Shown here: piece by piece, positions 53,827 through 62,165 of the stretch
Position numbering within the stretch: position 1 is the first letter of the stretch
Layout: every line of letters starts with the position of its first letter
Assembly (NCBI GenBank): GCA_034112445.1
Contig: JAWUVI010000024.1
Location: 6,057 to 70,056, forward strand
Length of the DNA stretch: 64,000 bases
Source: Pelagadaptatus sp034112445
GTDB lineage: Bacteria; Pseudomonadota; Gammaproteobacteria; Pseudomonadales; Cellvibrionaceae
Direction of reading: 5' to 3'
The notes under the pieces: model-generated
Seen by the model: only the letters and a program-made list of their open reading frames with translations
Database searches by the model: none
Told to the model about the DNA's origin: nothing
Translations under genes and position numbers: made by a program

Positions 53827-55661
53827 GGCGTTACGCAGTCAATGCATTGAGCGTAAATGGCTCGTGGATCTTGGGTTTTCACTAAAGCCTGAAGCGGCAT
53901 TAGCAATTGTTCGGCTGAATTTAATAAGGTGCTTAACGTTGAGTTGGACGATGAACTGCTGAAAAAACTATGGTTGTTATTCTGTAAATCTTTAGCAATT
54001 TGTTCGGCAATTAATTCTCCGGTGCTTAACGGTAGGCGAACCTCTTTAACGGTATAAGAACTTAAATTGGCGCGACCTGCGGCGGCAACAATAACGTCAT
54101 CAAGCGAGCCTAAGCTATCAACTAGCCCAAGCTCTAGAGCTTTTGAGCCTGTCCAAACACGGCCTTGAGCAATATCGTGAACAGCGTCAGTCGATAGATT
54201 TCTGGCGGTTGCTACAAGCTGTAAAAACTGCTGATAAGTATGATCTACAGATTGTTGCAGTATGCTTTCCACTTGAGGGGAGAGTGAGCGGTCAAGCCTA
54301 AGTGCACCTGCAAGATTAGTGGTGCCTATACCGTCGGTATGAATGCCTATTTTTTCGAGACTTTTTTCTAGCGTTGGGAAAGCGCTAAAAACACCGATAG
54401 AGCCAGTAATAGTGCTCGGGGTAGCCCAAACTTCATCGGCGGACATGGCCATCCAATAGCCACCTGACGCGGCGACACTGCCCATGGAAATTAATACGGG
54501 AATTCCAGAGTTGCGCAGATTTTGTAATTCTTGACGCATAACTTCTGAGGCGAAGGCGCTGCCGCCGCCACTGTCAATTCGAACGACTAAAGCCTTTATT
54601 TGAGGGTCTTTACGAGCGACTTGAACCAGTTCGCTGAAGGTCGCGCTGCCAATCGTTCCGGCTGGCTGTTTGCCGTCTAGAATGGTTCCTCGCGCGACTA
54701 TAAGCCCAATTTTGTTAACAGCGGTTGGCTTTTCTTTATCGATATAGCTTTTGTATTCATAGATATTTAATGCACGAAATGGTTTATCTTTCTCGCTGCC
54801 AAAAGTGGTCTCTAAAAAGCGTCGTAGTTCGGTGTGATTGACCAACTTATCCACTAGTCCAAGGCTGAGAGCTAATTGAGCCGCATCACCTTCATGCTTC
54901 GCTAATAATTGATCTAATGTATTAACGTATTGATCTACGCTGCCCGCATGCAATTGGCGTTGTTGCTCTATTGTGTTGGTGTAGGTGCGCCAAAGTTCAT
55001 TGAGCCATAATGAATTATTTTCTTTGGATGAATCAGACATCCGATTCTCAATAAACGGCTCTACGGCATCTTTGTAGGGGCCGGTTCTAAATACGTGAAA
55101 ATTTAGTGCGAGTTTATCAAAGACATCTTTGAAATAATTTCTATAACTGGCGAAGCCAGTGACAATAATTCCACCCATCGGGTTCATATAAATGGTGTCA
55201 GCGTAGCTGGCTAAATAATATTGTTCTTGGGTGTAGTGATCACCTATCGCGTAAATAGGTTTACCACTGGCCTTAAACTCAGTTAGAGAAGCGCCAATTT
55301 CTTGTAATTTACTTAAGCCGCCGCCATTGAGTTTATTGAGATCTAGAACGATAGAGGTAATTCGGTTATCAGTAGCCGCATGTTTAATAACGGCGGTTAG
55401 CTCATCAACACGTGTTTCAGGTTGCTCTTGTTCTTTATTGAGAACTCGAGTCAGTGGCGCAACATAGGCGTGTTGATCTACCAGTGTGCCACTCGGCGCT
55501 ATGTGCAATGCGATATTATCTGGCATGAGAGCGGGTTTTTTTGGCGCTAAGGCACTGACTATCGCAACAATGATGAGTATGAATATGATGTTGGCAAGAC
55601 TGCTGCGGATAAAAGTTAATGTGCGCCAAATAAAACTAAACATCTTTTTAAATATGGACAT
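53823..55661 (-). CDS. sppA: signal peptide peptidase SppA, 67-kDa type
   Basis: 612 aa. One N-terminal transmembrane helix (about 18-38). Two ClpP-like repeats: the first holds the catalytic Lys in RTGPYKDAVEPF, the second the nucleophile Ser in SMGSVAASGGYWMAM. Full-length E. coli-type rather than the short Bacillus form. It degrades leftover signal peptides in the inner membrane. It is followed, with overlap, by the HExxH lipoprotein. Confidence 0.96.
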   Translation of the reverse strand: MSIFKKMFSFIWRTLTFIRSSLANIIFILIIVAIVSALAPKKPALMPDNIALHIAPSGTLVDQHAYVAPLTRVLNKEQEQPETRVDELTAVIKHAATDNRITSIVLDLNKLNGGGLSKLQEIGASLTEFKASGKPIYAIGDHYTQEQYYLASYADTIYMNPMGGIIVTGFASYRNYFKDVFDKLALNFHVFRTGPYKDAVEPFIENRMSDSSKENNSLWLNELWRTYTNTIEQQRQLHAGSVDQYVNTLDQLLAKHEGDAAQLALSLGLVDKLVNHTELRRFLETTFGSEKDKPFRALNIYEYKSYIDKEKPTAVNKIGLIVARGTILDGKQPAGTIGSATFSELVQVARKDPQIKALVVRIDSGGGSAFASEVMRQELQNLRNSGIPVLISMGSVAASGGYWMAMSADEVWATPSTITGSIGVFSAFPTLEKSLEKIGIHTDGIGTTNLAGALRLDRSLSPQVESILQQSVDHTYQQFLQLVATARNLSTDAVHDIAQGRVWTGSKALELGLVDSLGSLDDVIVAAAGRANLSSYTVKEVRLPLSTGELIAEQIAKDLQNNNHSFFSSSSSNSTLSTLLNSAEQLLMPLQALVKTQDPRAIYAQCIDCVTP

Positions 55662-55679
55662 AGGACTAGCTTCTCGATT

Positions 55680-56069
55680 TTAATTATTATTTTCTAGGTG
55701 CCAGTATTGTAACCAGCGGCTCGACATCATTGCCGTTACAAATAAAATGCTGCTAAACGTTAACTGTAAAATATCACTAAGGTCGCCCGAAGGAGACATA
55801 ACGTTCGTCACCGCTACGGTAAAATGCAGAAGTATGACAAAACATAGCCAATTGTAAGTTCTGTGTCGATGTTGCCATAGACCGGGTAAAAATATAACTA
55901 AGGTCAGGCAAGGCATGATAAAAACTACGGACAATAATTTTCCGTTTAATAGGGCGTTAGTCGTGTAGATAGTAAATAGGCCAAACAAACATAGGTAGCT
56001 GATGAGCAAACCTACACGTAGCTTGGTTGATCCGGTTGTAAAAGGCGAGTTAGTCATAGTATTTATCAT
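55680..56069 (-). CDS. DUF2069 inner-membrane protein
   Basis: 129 aa, four hydrophobic helices (about 18-110). The family pattern includes GLWQHRHRTYNWLCFVILLH (landmarks GLWQHRHRTY) and FTVAVTNVMSPSG. DUF2069 genes typically follow wrbA and arsC, as here; function unknown. It lies 6 bases after wrbA and ahead of sppA. Confidence 0.9.
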   Translation of the reverse strand: MINTMTNSPFTTGSTKLRVGLLISYLCLFGLFTIYTTNALLNGKLLSVVFIMPCLTLVIFLPGLWQHRHRTYNWLCFVILLHFTVAVTNVMSPSGDLSDILQLTFSSILFVTAMMSSRWLQYWHLENNN

Positions 56070-56075
56070 TATGGT

Positions 56076-56702
56076 TTATAAAAGTTTTTGAGCCGCGTAA
56101 GCAACACGTTGTCCGAGCGCTCGGCACAATTGTTTTTCATCTTTGTGTAGCTCGCTCTTCTGGTCGGGGCCAGCAAAGTGAGAAGCGCCATAAGGAGTGC
56201 CTCCAGTCGTTGTTTTTGTCAATTCTGGCTCACTATAGGGCAACCCCATTATTAGCATGCCGTGGTGTAGCAACGGTAGCAACATGCTGAGTAAAGTTGA
56301 TTCTTGTCCTCCGTGCATGCTGGCGGTAGAAGTAAAGGCGGCGGCGGGTTTATCTATAAGAGAGCCGTTTAGCCAAAGTGAGCTGGTGCTATCGATAAAA
56401 TACTTTAGTGGTGCCGCCATATTGCCGAATCGAGTAGGGCTACCAATGATAAGCCCAGAGCAATTGTGAAGATCATCTAAGGTACAATACAGCGCGCCGT
56501 CAGCGGGAATATCCGCATTGGTTTTTTTGCAGTCGGCCGATACCGCAGGCACCGTGCGCAATCGTGCTTCGACGCCCGTTGCTTGTTCTATCCCGCGGGC
56601 TATTTCTAACGCCATATTGGCCGTTGCGCCAGAACGAGAATAATATAAAACTAAAATATAAGGTGTAGTGGTGATTGCAGTAGTCATGGTTGTAGTGGTC
56701 AT
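56076..56702 (-). CDS. wrbA: NAD(P)H:quinone oxidoreductase WrbA
   Basis: 208 aa flavodoxin-like protein. The FMN loop is LYYSRSGATANMA; IIGSPTRFGNMAAPLKYFID and GGQESTLLSMLLPLLHHGM are WrbA marks. It reduces quinones by two electrons and protects against redox cycling. The N-terminal MTTTTMTTAITTT is a repetitive Thr stretch absent from most homologs. It is 2 bases downstream of arsC. Confidence 0.95.
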   Translation of the reverse strand: MTTTTMTTAITTTPYILVLYYSRSGATANMALEIARGIEQATGVEARLRTVPAVSADCKKTNADIPADGALYCTLDDLHNCSGLIIGSPTRFGNMAAPLKYFIDSTSSLWLNGSLIDKPAAAFTSTASMHGGQESTLLSMLLPLLHHGMLIMGLPYSEPELTKTTTGGTPYGASHFAGPDQKSELHKDEKQLCRALGQRVAYAAQKLL

Positions 56703-56704
56703 GA

Positions 56705-57049
56705 TTAAATGATATCCAGAACATTCTCAGGTGGGCGACCTAGCACCGCTTTGTCACCATTGATCACAATAGGCCGCTCAATCAGTTTAGGGCTTGCTTG
56801 CATGGCGGCAATGAGATCATCATCGCTCAGGTCGGGATTCTTTAAATTATTTTCTTTGTAGGCATCTTCGCCTTTGCGTAATAATTGCCTTGCTGTTATG
56901 CCCAGTTTGCTGAGTATTAGCTTGAGTGTATCGGCGCTTGGTGGCGAATCTAAATAAAGGATTATATCGGCTTTGATTTGCTTTTCTTCTAATATGGCCA
57001 GTGTCTGGCGCGACTTTGAGCAGCGTGGATTGTGATAAATAGTAACCAT
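56705..57049 (-). CDS. arsC: ArsC-family arsenate reductase (glutaredoxin-dependent)
   Basis: 114 aa. Catalytic Cys in YHNPRCSKSRQTL (about residue 10). The Arg residues expected for arsenate binding are in ERPIVINGDKAVLGRPPE. The arsC-wrbA-DUF2069 order is common in Gammaproteobacteria and not tied to arsenic resistance; no arsB or arsR is present, so a housekeeping thiol role is possible. Confidence 0.92.
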   Translation of the reverse strand: MVTIYHNPRCSKSRQTLAILEEKQIKADIILYLDSPPSADTLKLILSKLGITARQLLRKGEDAYKENNLKNPDLSDDDLIAAMQASPKLIERPIVINGDKAVLGRPPENVLDII

Positions 57050-57169
57050 TGGGTTTCCTTGGTAGCGTTGCGATACTGTTATTTTTCTGTGCGAAGGCTA
57101 TTGTAAACACATAAGGCGCACCGCCCAAAGGTGTCGTGGATAAAATCGTAAAGATTTAAGAGGTTATGT

Positions 57170-58510
57170 ATGGGGTTTGAAAGAATATGGCGATTTTTAC
57201 CGTATTTATGGGGTGAATTTAACGATAAAGGCTGTCGCCAGCAAGCTGCTGCGCTTACGTTTATGACTTTGTTCGCGATAGTGCCCATGTTGACAGTGGT
57301 CTATTCAATGTTTTCAGTGGTGCCATCTTTTCAGGGAATGGCTGAACAGCTTCAAGAAGTCATGTTTAAGCATTTTTTACCCGATAGTAGTGTAGAGATT
57401 CAGCATTATCTGTCCGACTTTTCTTCTCAGGCACGCAGCTTAACGCTTGTCGGGGTGGGGATGTTGGTGGCCACGGCTTATCTGATGTTGAAGAATATTG
57501 AAAAAACGTTCAATAACATTTGGGGCGTTAAAGAAGCACGTAAAGGTTTGTCTAATTTTTTATTGTATTGGGCGGTACTGAGCTTAGGGCCGTTGTTGCT
57601 CGGGATTGGTATGGGTATGAGTACGTATCTCATATCACTGCGTCTATTTGTTGATGAAATTGATGTGATTGGCGTTTTACCTGTTTTATTAACGTTTGTT
57701 CCATGGGTCCTAACGGCGGCGGCATTTACGTTATTATTTGCGGCGGTACCTAATTGCAAGGTCCCCGTCCGCCAGGCTTTTATTGGCGGCCTTATAACCG
57801 CGGTGTGTTTTGAGTTATTTAAAGATTTATTTGGTTGGATTGTCGCTAATTCCAGTTATCAGGCTATTTATGGTGCGTTTGCGTTTTTTCCTTTGTTTTT
57901 GTTATGGCTGAATATTTTGTGGATGATCGTGTTAGCCGGAGCTGTTTTAGTCCGTACCTTATCGACTTATGGGATGGTTAGCCGTGGCCAGGAATATCCA
58001 GACTTAATTGCCGCCATGATGGCTTTGTGGCACTTCAATGAATGCCGTAAGACCGGCGTTTCAGTCAACGATGATCAACTATTGGAAGTTGGTATAGTAA
58101 CAGAGCAATGGCAGCGAGTTCGTGATGGGTTGCGTAGTCAGAACGTAATAGCAACAACCCAGCAGGGCGATTATGTATTGAGTCGTGATTTACACACAAT
58201 CACGCTTAGGCATTTAGCGGATATGATGGGGGTTCGTTCACACATGCCGGGTGTGAGTCATTATTTGCAAAAATTTGATTGGTTTTCCGAAATGGCAGCT
58301 AGGTTGCTGTCTATTGATCAGCACATAGAAGTGGAGTTTGATGTGCCTATAGGCGAGTTGTTTGCGACGGCAGAAGACGATGATGCCAACCAAAATATAT
58401 CACCAGAAGATGATGGTCTAGATATGTTGCGCGAAGAGCTCAACGTTGAAACAGAGGATGAGCTTACAGCCATCGAAATGTCAGAAATCGATCAAGGGTC
58501 AAATGCTTAG
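57170..58510 (+). CDS. yihY: YihY/BrkB family inner-membrane protein
   Basis: 446 aa. Six transmembrane helices in the first ~285 residues, with family motifs GCRQQAAALTFMTLFAIVPM (landmark QQAAALTF) and KNIEKTFNNIWGVKEARKG (landmark FNNIWGV). A cytoplasmic winged-helix-like region and an acidic C-terminal tail (about 390-446) follow. Once misnamed RNase BN; true function unsettled. AAGAGG precedes the ATG. It overlaps the next gene by eight bases. Confidence 0.93.
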   Translation: MGFERIWRFLPYLWGEFNDKGCRQQAAALTFMTLFAIVPMLTVVYSMFSVVPSFQGMAEQLQEVMFKHFLPDSSVEIQHYLSDFSSQARSLTLVGVGMLVATAYLMLKNIEKTFNNIWGVKEARKGLSNFLLYWAVLSLGPLLLGIGMGMSTYLISLRLFVDEIDVIGVLPVLLTFVPWVLTAAAFTLLFAAVPNCKVPVRQAFIGGLITAVCFELFKDLFGWIVANSSYQAIYGAFAFFPLFLLWLNILWMIVLAGAVLVRTLSTYGMVSRGQEYPDLIAAMMALWHFNECRKTGVSVNDDQLLEVGIVTEQWQRVRDGLRSQNVIATTQQGDYVLSRDLHTITLRHLADMMGVRSHMPGVSHYLQKFDWFSEMAARLLSIDQHIEVEFDVPIGELFATAEDDDANQNISPEDDGLDMLREELNVETEDELTAIEMSEIDQGSNA

Positions 58511-58979
58511 CTATCGTGTTTTGTGGGTTGTTTTATGTTTTTTGATGGTGGGCTGCAGCGCTAAACAATTGCCGCTCCACAATGAAGAGGCTATAGACTG
58601 GAAGGATTTACGAGGTCAGTGGGTCTTTATTAATTATTGGGCGCAATGGTGTAAGCCTTGTATAAAAGAAATCCCTGAGCTGAATCAATTTGCGAAGAGT
58701 AATGCTCGAGCAAGAGTTTTTGGAGTTTATTACGACCCTGTTAATTCTGAGCAGTTAAGTGTATTACAGAAGGAATTTGATGTCGGCTATAGTCTTATAA
58801 CTCAAGACCCTTTTCAGATGTTGGGTTATGAGCGGCCGAAGGTTTTACCGGCAACAATTGTATTTGATCCTCAAGGTTATGTCCGCCAAGTTCTGTTTGG
58901 TCCGCAAACGCAAAAGTCACTTGGGGTCTGGTTGCAGGAAGAATCGGCCATTAATCGCAAAGAGGACATGAATCGTTAG
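58503..58979 (+). CDS. TlpA-like thioredoxin-fold lipoprotein
   Basis: About 158 aa. Lipobox FLMVGCSA (Cys near residue 17). Redox site WCKPC in NYWAQWCKPCIKEIPELNQF-type context (landmark AQWCKPC). A cis-Pro lies in KVLPATIVFD. Anchored to a membrane and facing the periplasm, it would reduce disulfides. ATG 58503 inside the yihY end is the start; the earlier frame has no signal. Confidence 0.9.
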   Translation: MLSYRVLWVVLCFLMVGCSAKQLPLHNEEAIDWKDLRGQWVFINYWAQWCKPCIKEIPELNQFAKSNARARVFGVYYDPVNSEQLSVLQKEFDVGYSLITQDPFQMLGYERPKVLPATIVFDPQGYVRQVLFGPQTQKSLGVWLQEESAINRKEDMNR

Positions 58980-59059
58980 GCATAATGATTTAATATGTTC
59001 GGCCGATAACCTTGAATGTGTTAACTAATTTTTAAATAGCTGGTATAGAGATTTACTCC

Positions 59060-59428
59060 ATGACAATCCCTCTTCTTATTTGTGATGACTCCAACATGGC
59101 GCGAAAGCAGGTCGCCCGATCCTTACCTGAAGGTTGGGATGTTGATGTGACGTTTGCCAAAGATGGAGTCGAAGGTATCGAAGCCGTACGCGCTGGGCAT
59201 GGAGAAATGTTATTTTTGGACCTCACCATGCCCGAGATGGATGGTTATGAGGTGCTGGAGGCCATCAAGGCTGAAAAATTGAAAACAGTTGTCATCGTCA
59301 TTTCCGGTGATATTCAGCCTGAGGCTCGCGAAAGGGTCATAAAGTTGGGTGCCTTAGAATTTATTAAAAAACCTATCAATAAAGAGAAACTTGCTAACGT
59401 ATTGAATATGTACGGTTTATTGGGTTGA
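59060..59428 (+). CDS. single-domain response regulator (CheY-like)
   Basis: 122 aa. Acidic pair in ICDDSNMARKQ, phospho-acceptor Asp in MLFLDLTMPEMDGYEVL, Thr/Ser in VIVISGD and Lys in FIKKPINKEKL. No output domain. It is coupled to a CheC/CheX-like gene two bases downstream, a pair typical of adaptation modules that act with a remote kinase. Confidence 0.94.
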   Translation: MTIPLLICDDSNMARKQVARSLPEGWDVDVTFAKDGVEGIEAVRAGHGEMLFLDLTMPEMDGYEVLEAIKAEKLKTVVIVISGDIQPEARERVIKLGALEFIKKPINKEKLANVLNMYGLLG

Positions 59429-59430
59429 GC

Positions 59431-60039
59431 ATGTCTGAATTGTTACCTATTTCTGAAGATCAACGTGATGCCGTGCAAGAAGTGTGTAATGTCGCTATGG
59501 GGGTTGCAGGTGAAGCATTGGCAAAATTGTCAGGTGTATTCGTCGAGATACCAATCCCTAAAATAAGGTATATAAAATCTCAAAATGTTATTGAAGCTTT
59601 GGCAGAGCTGCGTGGCAATGATCGTGTTTCTGGCGTGATCCAGCCTTATTCGTTCGGATCTTATGAGCAATTTGCTTTGTTGGTTATTACTGAGGCTGGT
59701 TTGGATGATTTGGCTAAGCAGATTGGCGCGCCAGTTGATACCAACGAGCAAAGAATTCACATTTTAAATCGTTTATGTAATACGGTTACTGAAGCTTGTT
59801 TGCCGGTAATTCAAGAGCAATTAGCCGTTCCACAATGCGTTGTTCAAGACGTTGAATTAGTCGCACACAATGTGTTGTTGACCGATCTTAATGTGCCGCA
59901 ATTAGCCTCTTTTGAAACATTATTGTCGATTGAAAACAATTACCACCTTGAAGGTCATCCGTTTAATTGTGACCTGTTATTGCTTATTCCAGATGAATCC
60001 ATTGTTCCCCTGACAGAGCTTATTGATCCGTTACTCTGA
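59431..60039 (+). CDS. CheC/CheX-like phosphatase
   Basis: 202 aa. Two helices with the CheC-type Glu/Asn signature: DAVQEVCNVAMGVAGEALAK and ILNRLCNTVTEACLPVIQEQ. It probably dephosphorylates the response regulator encoded just upstream. No cheA or cheY operon is nearby. ATG 59431 is preferred over TTG 59425. Confidence 0.82.
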   Translation: MSELLPISEDQRDAVQEVCNVAMGVAGEALAKLSGVFVEIPIPKIRYIKSQNVIEALAELRGNDRVSGVIQPYSFGSYEQFALLVITEAGLDDLAKQIGAPVDTNEQRIHILNRLCNTVTEACLPVIQEQLAVPQCVVQDVELVAHNVLLTDLNVPQLASFETLLSIENNYHLEGHPFNCDLLLLIPDESIVPLTELIDPLL

Positions 60040-60337
60040 GTTTTTTTTATTCATTGTTAGCTTAATAAGCTCATGATTTACCTTGTGCGGTTAAGTTTCT
60101 TTGTGTTTGCCTATTAGTTCTGACTTATCAGCAAGTTATCCTAAAATTCTCGGTTAATACCCCTTTCTTCGTCTAAAATTAATCGGCTAAAGCCGACCTG
60201 AATAAATATACGGCATGATTTTTAATGCCTATTGTCCTAATAGTCCATATATGTGGCATGTTAGATCATGTTAGCGCGGCCTTTTTTTGTGCAAACTTAG
60301 AACAATAAGAAATATTATAATTAATAGAGAGATACTC
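60040..60337. other. ~300-base gene-free region
   Basis: Between the CheC-like gene and the propeller gene. T-runs follow the CheC stop and occur near 60283, but neither has a convincing stem. GAGAGA just before 60338 is the ribosome site of the next gene. No other signal was recognised. Confidence 0.5.
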
Positions 60338-62164
60338 ATGATGTCTATGCAACGATTCATTTCCACTCCGTCTTTTATTCAACCTATAGTGAAAAATGTA
60401 ATTTTTTCTCTGTCGACTGCATGTTTTCTTGCAGCAACAGGTATGTCTCATGCGGCTGATTTTAGTGTGACTGATGAGGCAGGTAAGCCAGTATCCGTGG
60501 CTATGGTAAGTCAAATATCTGTGGAGAAAATGATTCCAAGTGTGGATGATCAAGGCTACCCAACACATGGCCAGCTTAATCGTGCTCCAGCTGAAAATAC
60601 TCGGTTTACTCGACGTGACGGCACGTTGAGCTTTGATGACGTTCAAGGATCGGTAAATTATCGGGTTCGCAAGCCGGGTTATTATGATGTTTACCTAGAA
60701 TCGCAGTCTCCTAATAAAGACCAAAGTGTAGTACTTAAGCCAATGACGGCTGTGAGTGAATTAGCCGCTGATAAATCGTCTAACTTATGGTTGGATGCGT
60801 TGGATTTCGGTGAAAATCTCGAACTGAAAAAACGCTTCCAATTAAATTGTGCTTTTTGCCACCAGCAGGCTTCCGAATTTATGCGTGCTGAGCGCTCAGA
60901 GGCCGAATGGCAAGTTATTTTCGAGCGGATGAACTCTTATGGTTCTCGCTTAGCTGAAGTCGATTTTGATCCTCTAGCTAAAATGTTAGCCGATGGTTAC
61001 AAAGACTTGCGCGAAAACCCTGAAAAAATACCAGATGCTAAGCCGTGGGATGAAGCATTAGCGGGTTATGAAATCACTGAATGGCCCATAGGCGATGCTT
61101 TTTCTCAACAGCATGATTTTATTATTCACCCGAATGGTTTGATTTATGTCGGCGATAATTTACACGATAGAATTTATGAGGTGAATCCAGAAAATGGTGA
61201 GTACACGGTTTATGTTGTACCCCATGCGCCGGATACCCCTGTAGGTGGCTTTATGGGGAATCGATTTAAAGTATTCCCTAAAATGAATAACTATCTCGGG
61301 GTTCACTCCTTTGCTATATCCCCTTCTGATGGGCATATATTTATAACGCCTTCTATGGATCAATCGTTATTGGAGTTTGATCCAGAAACCAAAGAGTTCA
61401 CTACTCATAAAATGGTTGAAGGGTATTACGCTCATACCATCAGAGCTGATGAGAAAAACCGTATTTGGTTTACCTTGGCCGCATCATCACAGATAGGCAT
61501 GTTAGATCGTAACAAAGGGGAATTTAAATTTTACAATCTGCCGGCGCGCAGCTTGAAAGAATGGGTCATTTTGAAATCATTGCCGCTTATATTCGCCTTT
61601 AAGCCAGAAAATCGTCCAGAGCCAACCATCGACACCATGAATACCGGTGTTCCTATGCCTTATGGTATTGATATTGCTTCCGATGGCACTGTTTGGTTTG
61701 CGCGTTTATACGGTAATGATATTGGTTTCATTAATCCAGAAGATGACACGGTCACTATGATTAAAACTCCGTTTGATGGCCCGCGCCGGATGCGTGTTGA
61801 TGCCGATAACAACGTTTGGATTGTGGCTTTTCAAGATTCTCAATTGGTTAGATACAACCCGAAAACTAAGCAGTTCACTCACTTTGATATGCCGGTTGCC
61901 AATGAGCTGCCGTACTCGTTAAATGTTGACCGTGAAAAAGGCGTGGTTTGGGTTAATGGTAATCAATCCGATACTATTTTTAGCTTCGATATCGCCACTG
62001 AACAGTGGATGATTTTCCCCTTGCCAAGAAAACGTACGTTCACTCGTGATATTGAATTCGAAGCGAATGGTGATGTGTTTACAACCAATTCGAACTTCCC
62101 TAGTTGGCAGATAGAAGATGGCCAACCAACCTTAATTCGTCTGCGTCCGGTTGAGGCTGAATAG
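60338..62164 (+). CDS. secreted heme-motif beta-propeller protein (Vgb-like)
   Basis: 608 aa. Signal peptide ends MSHAADF (about residue 39). Residues ~41-135 resemble a carboxypeptidase-regulatory-like beta domain (VTDEAGKPVSVAMVS, NYRVRKPGYYDVYLES). CAFCH at 171-175 is a c-type heme site in a small helical segment. From ~240 on, a seven-bladed propeller of virginiamycin-B-lyase/NHL type repeats GLIYVGDNLHDRIYEVNPENG-like units (landmarks IYVGDN, GHIFITPS, GTVWFARL, NNVWIVAF). It lies one base before a PQQ dehydrogenase gene; I infer it is that enzyme's electron-transfer or substrate-handling partner, not an antibiotic lyase. ATG 60338 has GAGAGA upstream. Confidence 0.8.
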   Translation: MMSMQRFISTPSFIQPIVKNVIFSLSTACFLAATGMSHAADFSVTDEAGKPVSVAMVSQISVEKMIPSVDDQGYPTHGQLNRAPAENTRFTRRDGTLSFDDVQGSVNYRVRKPGYYDVYLESQSPNKDQSVVLKPMTAVSELAADKSSNLWLDALDFGENLELKKRFQLNCAFCHQQASEFMRAERSEAEWQVIFERMNSYGSRLAEVDFDPLAKMLADGYKDLRENPEKIPDAKPWDEALAGYEITEWPIGDAFSQQHDFIIHPNGLIYVGDNLHDRIYEVNPENGEYTVYVVPHAPDTPVGGFMGNRFKVFPKMNNYLGVHSFAISPSDGHIFITPSMDQSLLEFDPETKEFTTHKMVEGYYAHTIRADEKNRIWFTLAASSQIGMLDRNKGEFKFYNLPARSLKEWVILKSLPLIFAFKPENRPEPTIDTMNTGVPMPYGIDIASDGTVWFARLYGNDIGFINPEDDTVTMIKTPFDGPRRMRVDADNNVWIVAFQDSQLVRYNPKTKQFTHFDMPVANELPYSLNVDREKGVVWVNGNQSDTIFSFDIATEQWMIFPLPRKRTFTRDIEFEANGDVFTTNSNFPSWQIEDGQPTLIRLRPVEAE

Positions 62165-62165
62165 T

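Noticed and set aside
60338..62164. Calling the propeller protein virginiamycin B lyase
   Set aside because: Only the propeller resembles Vgb; the extra domain, the CAFCH motif and the PQQ dehydrogenase neighbour point to redox work.
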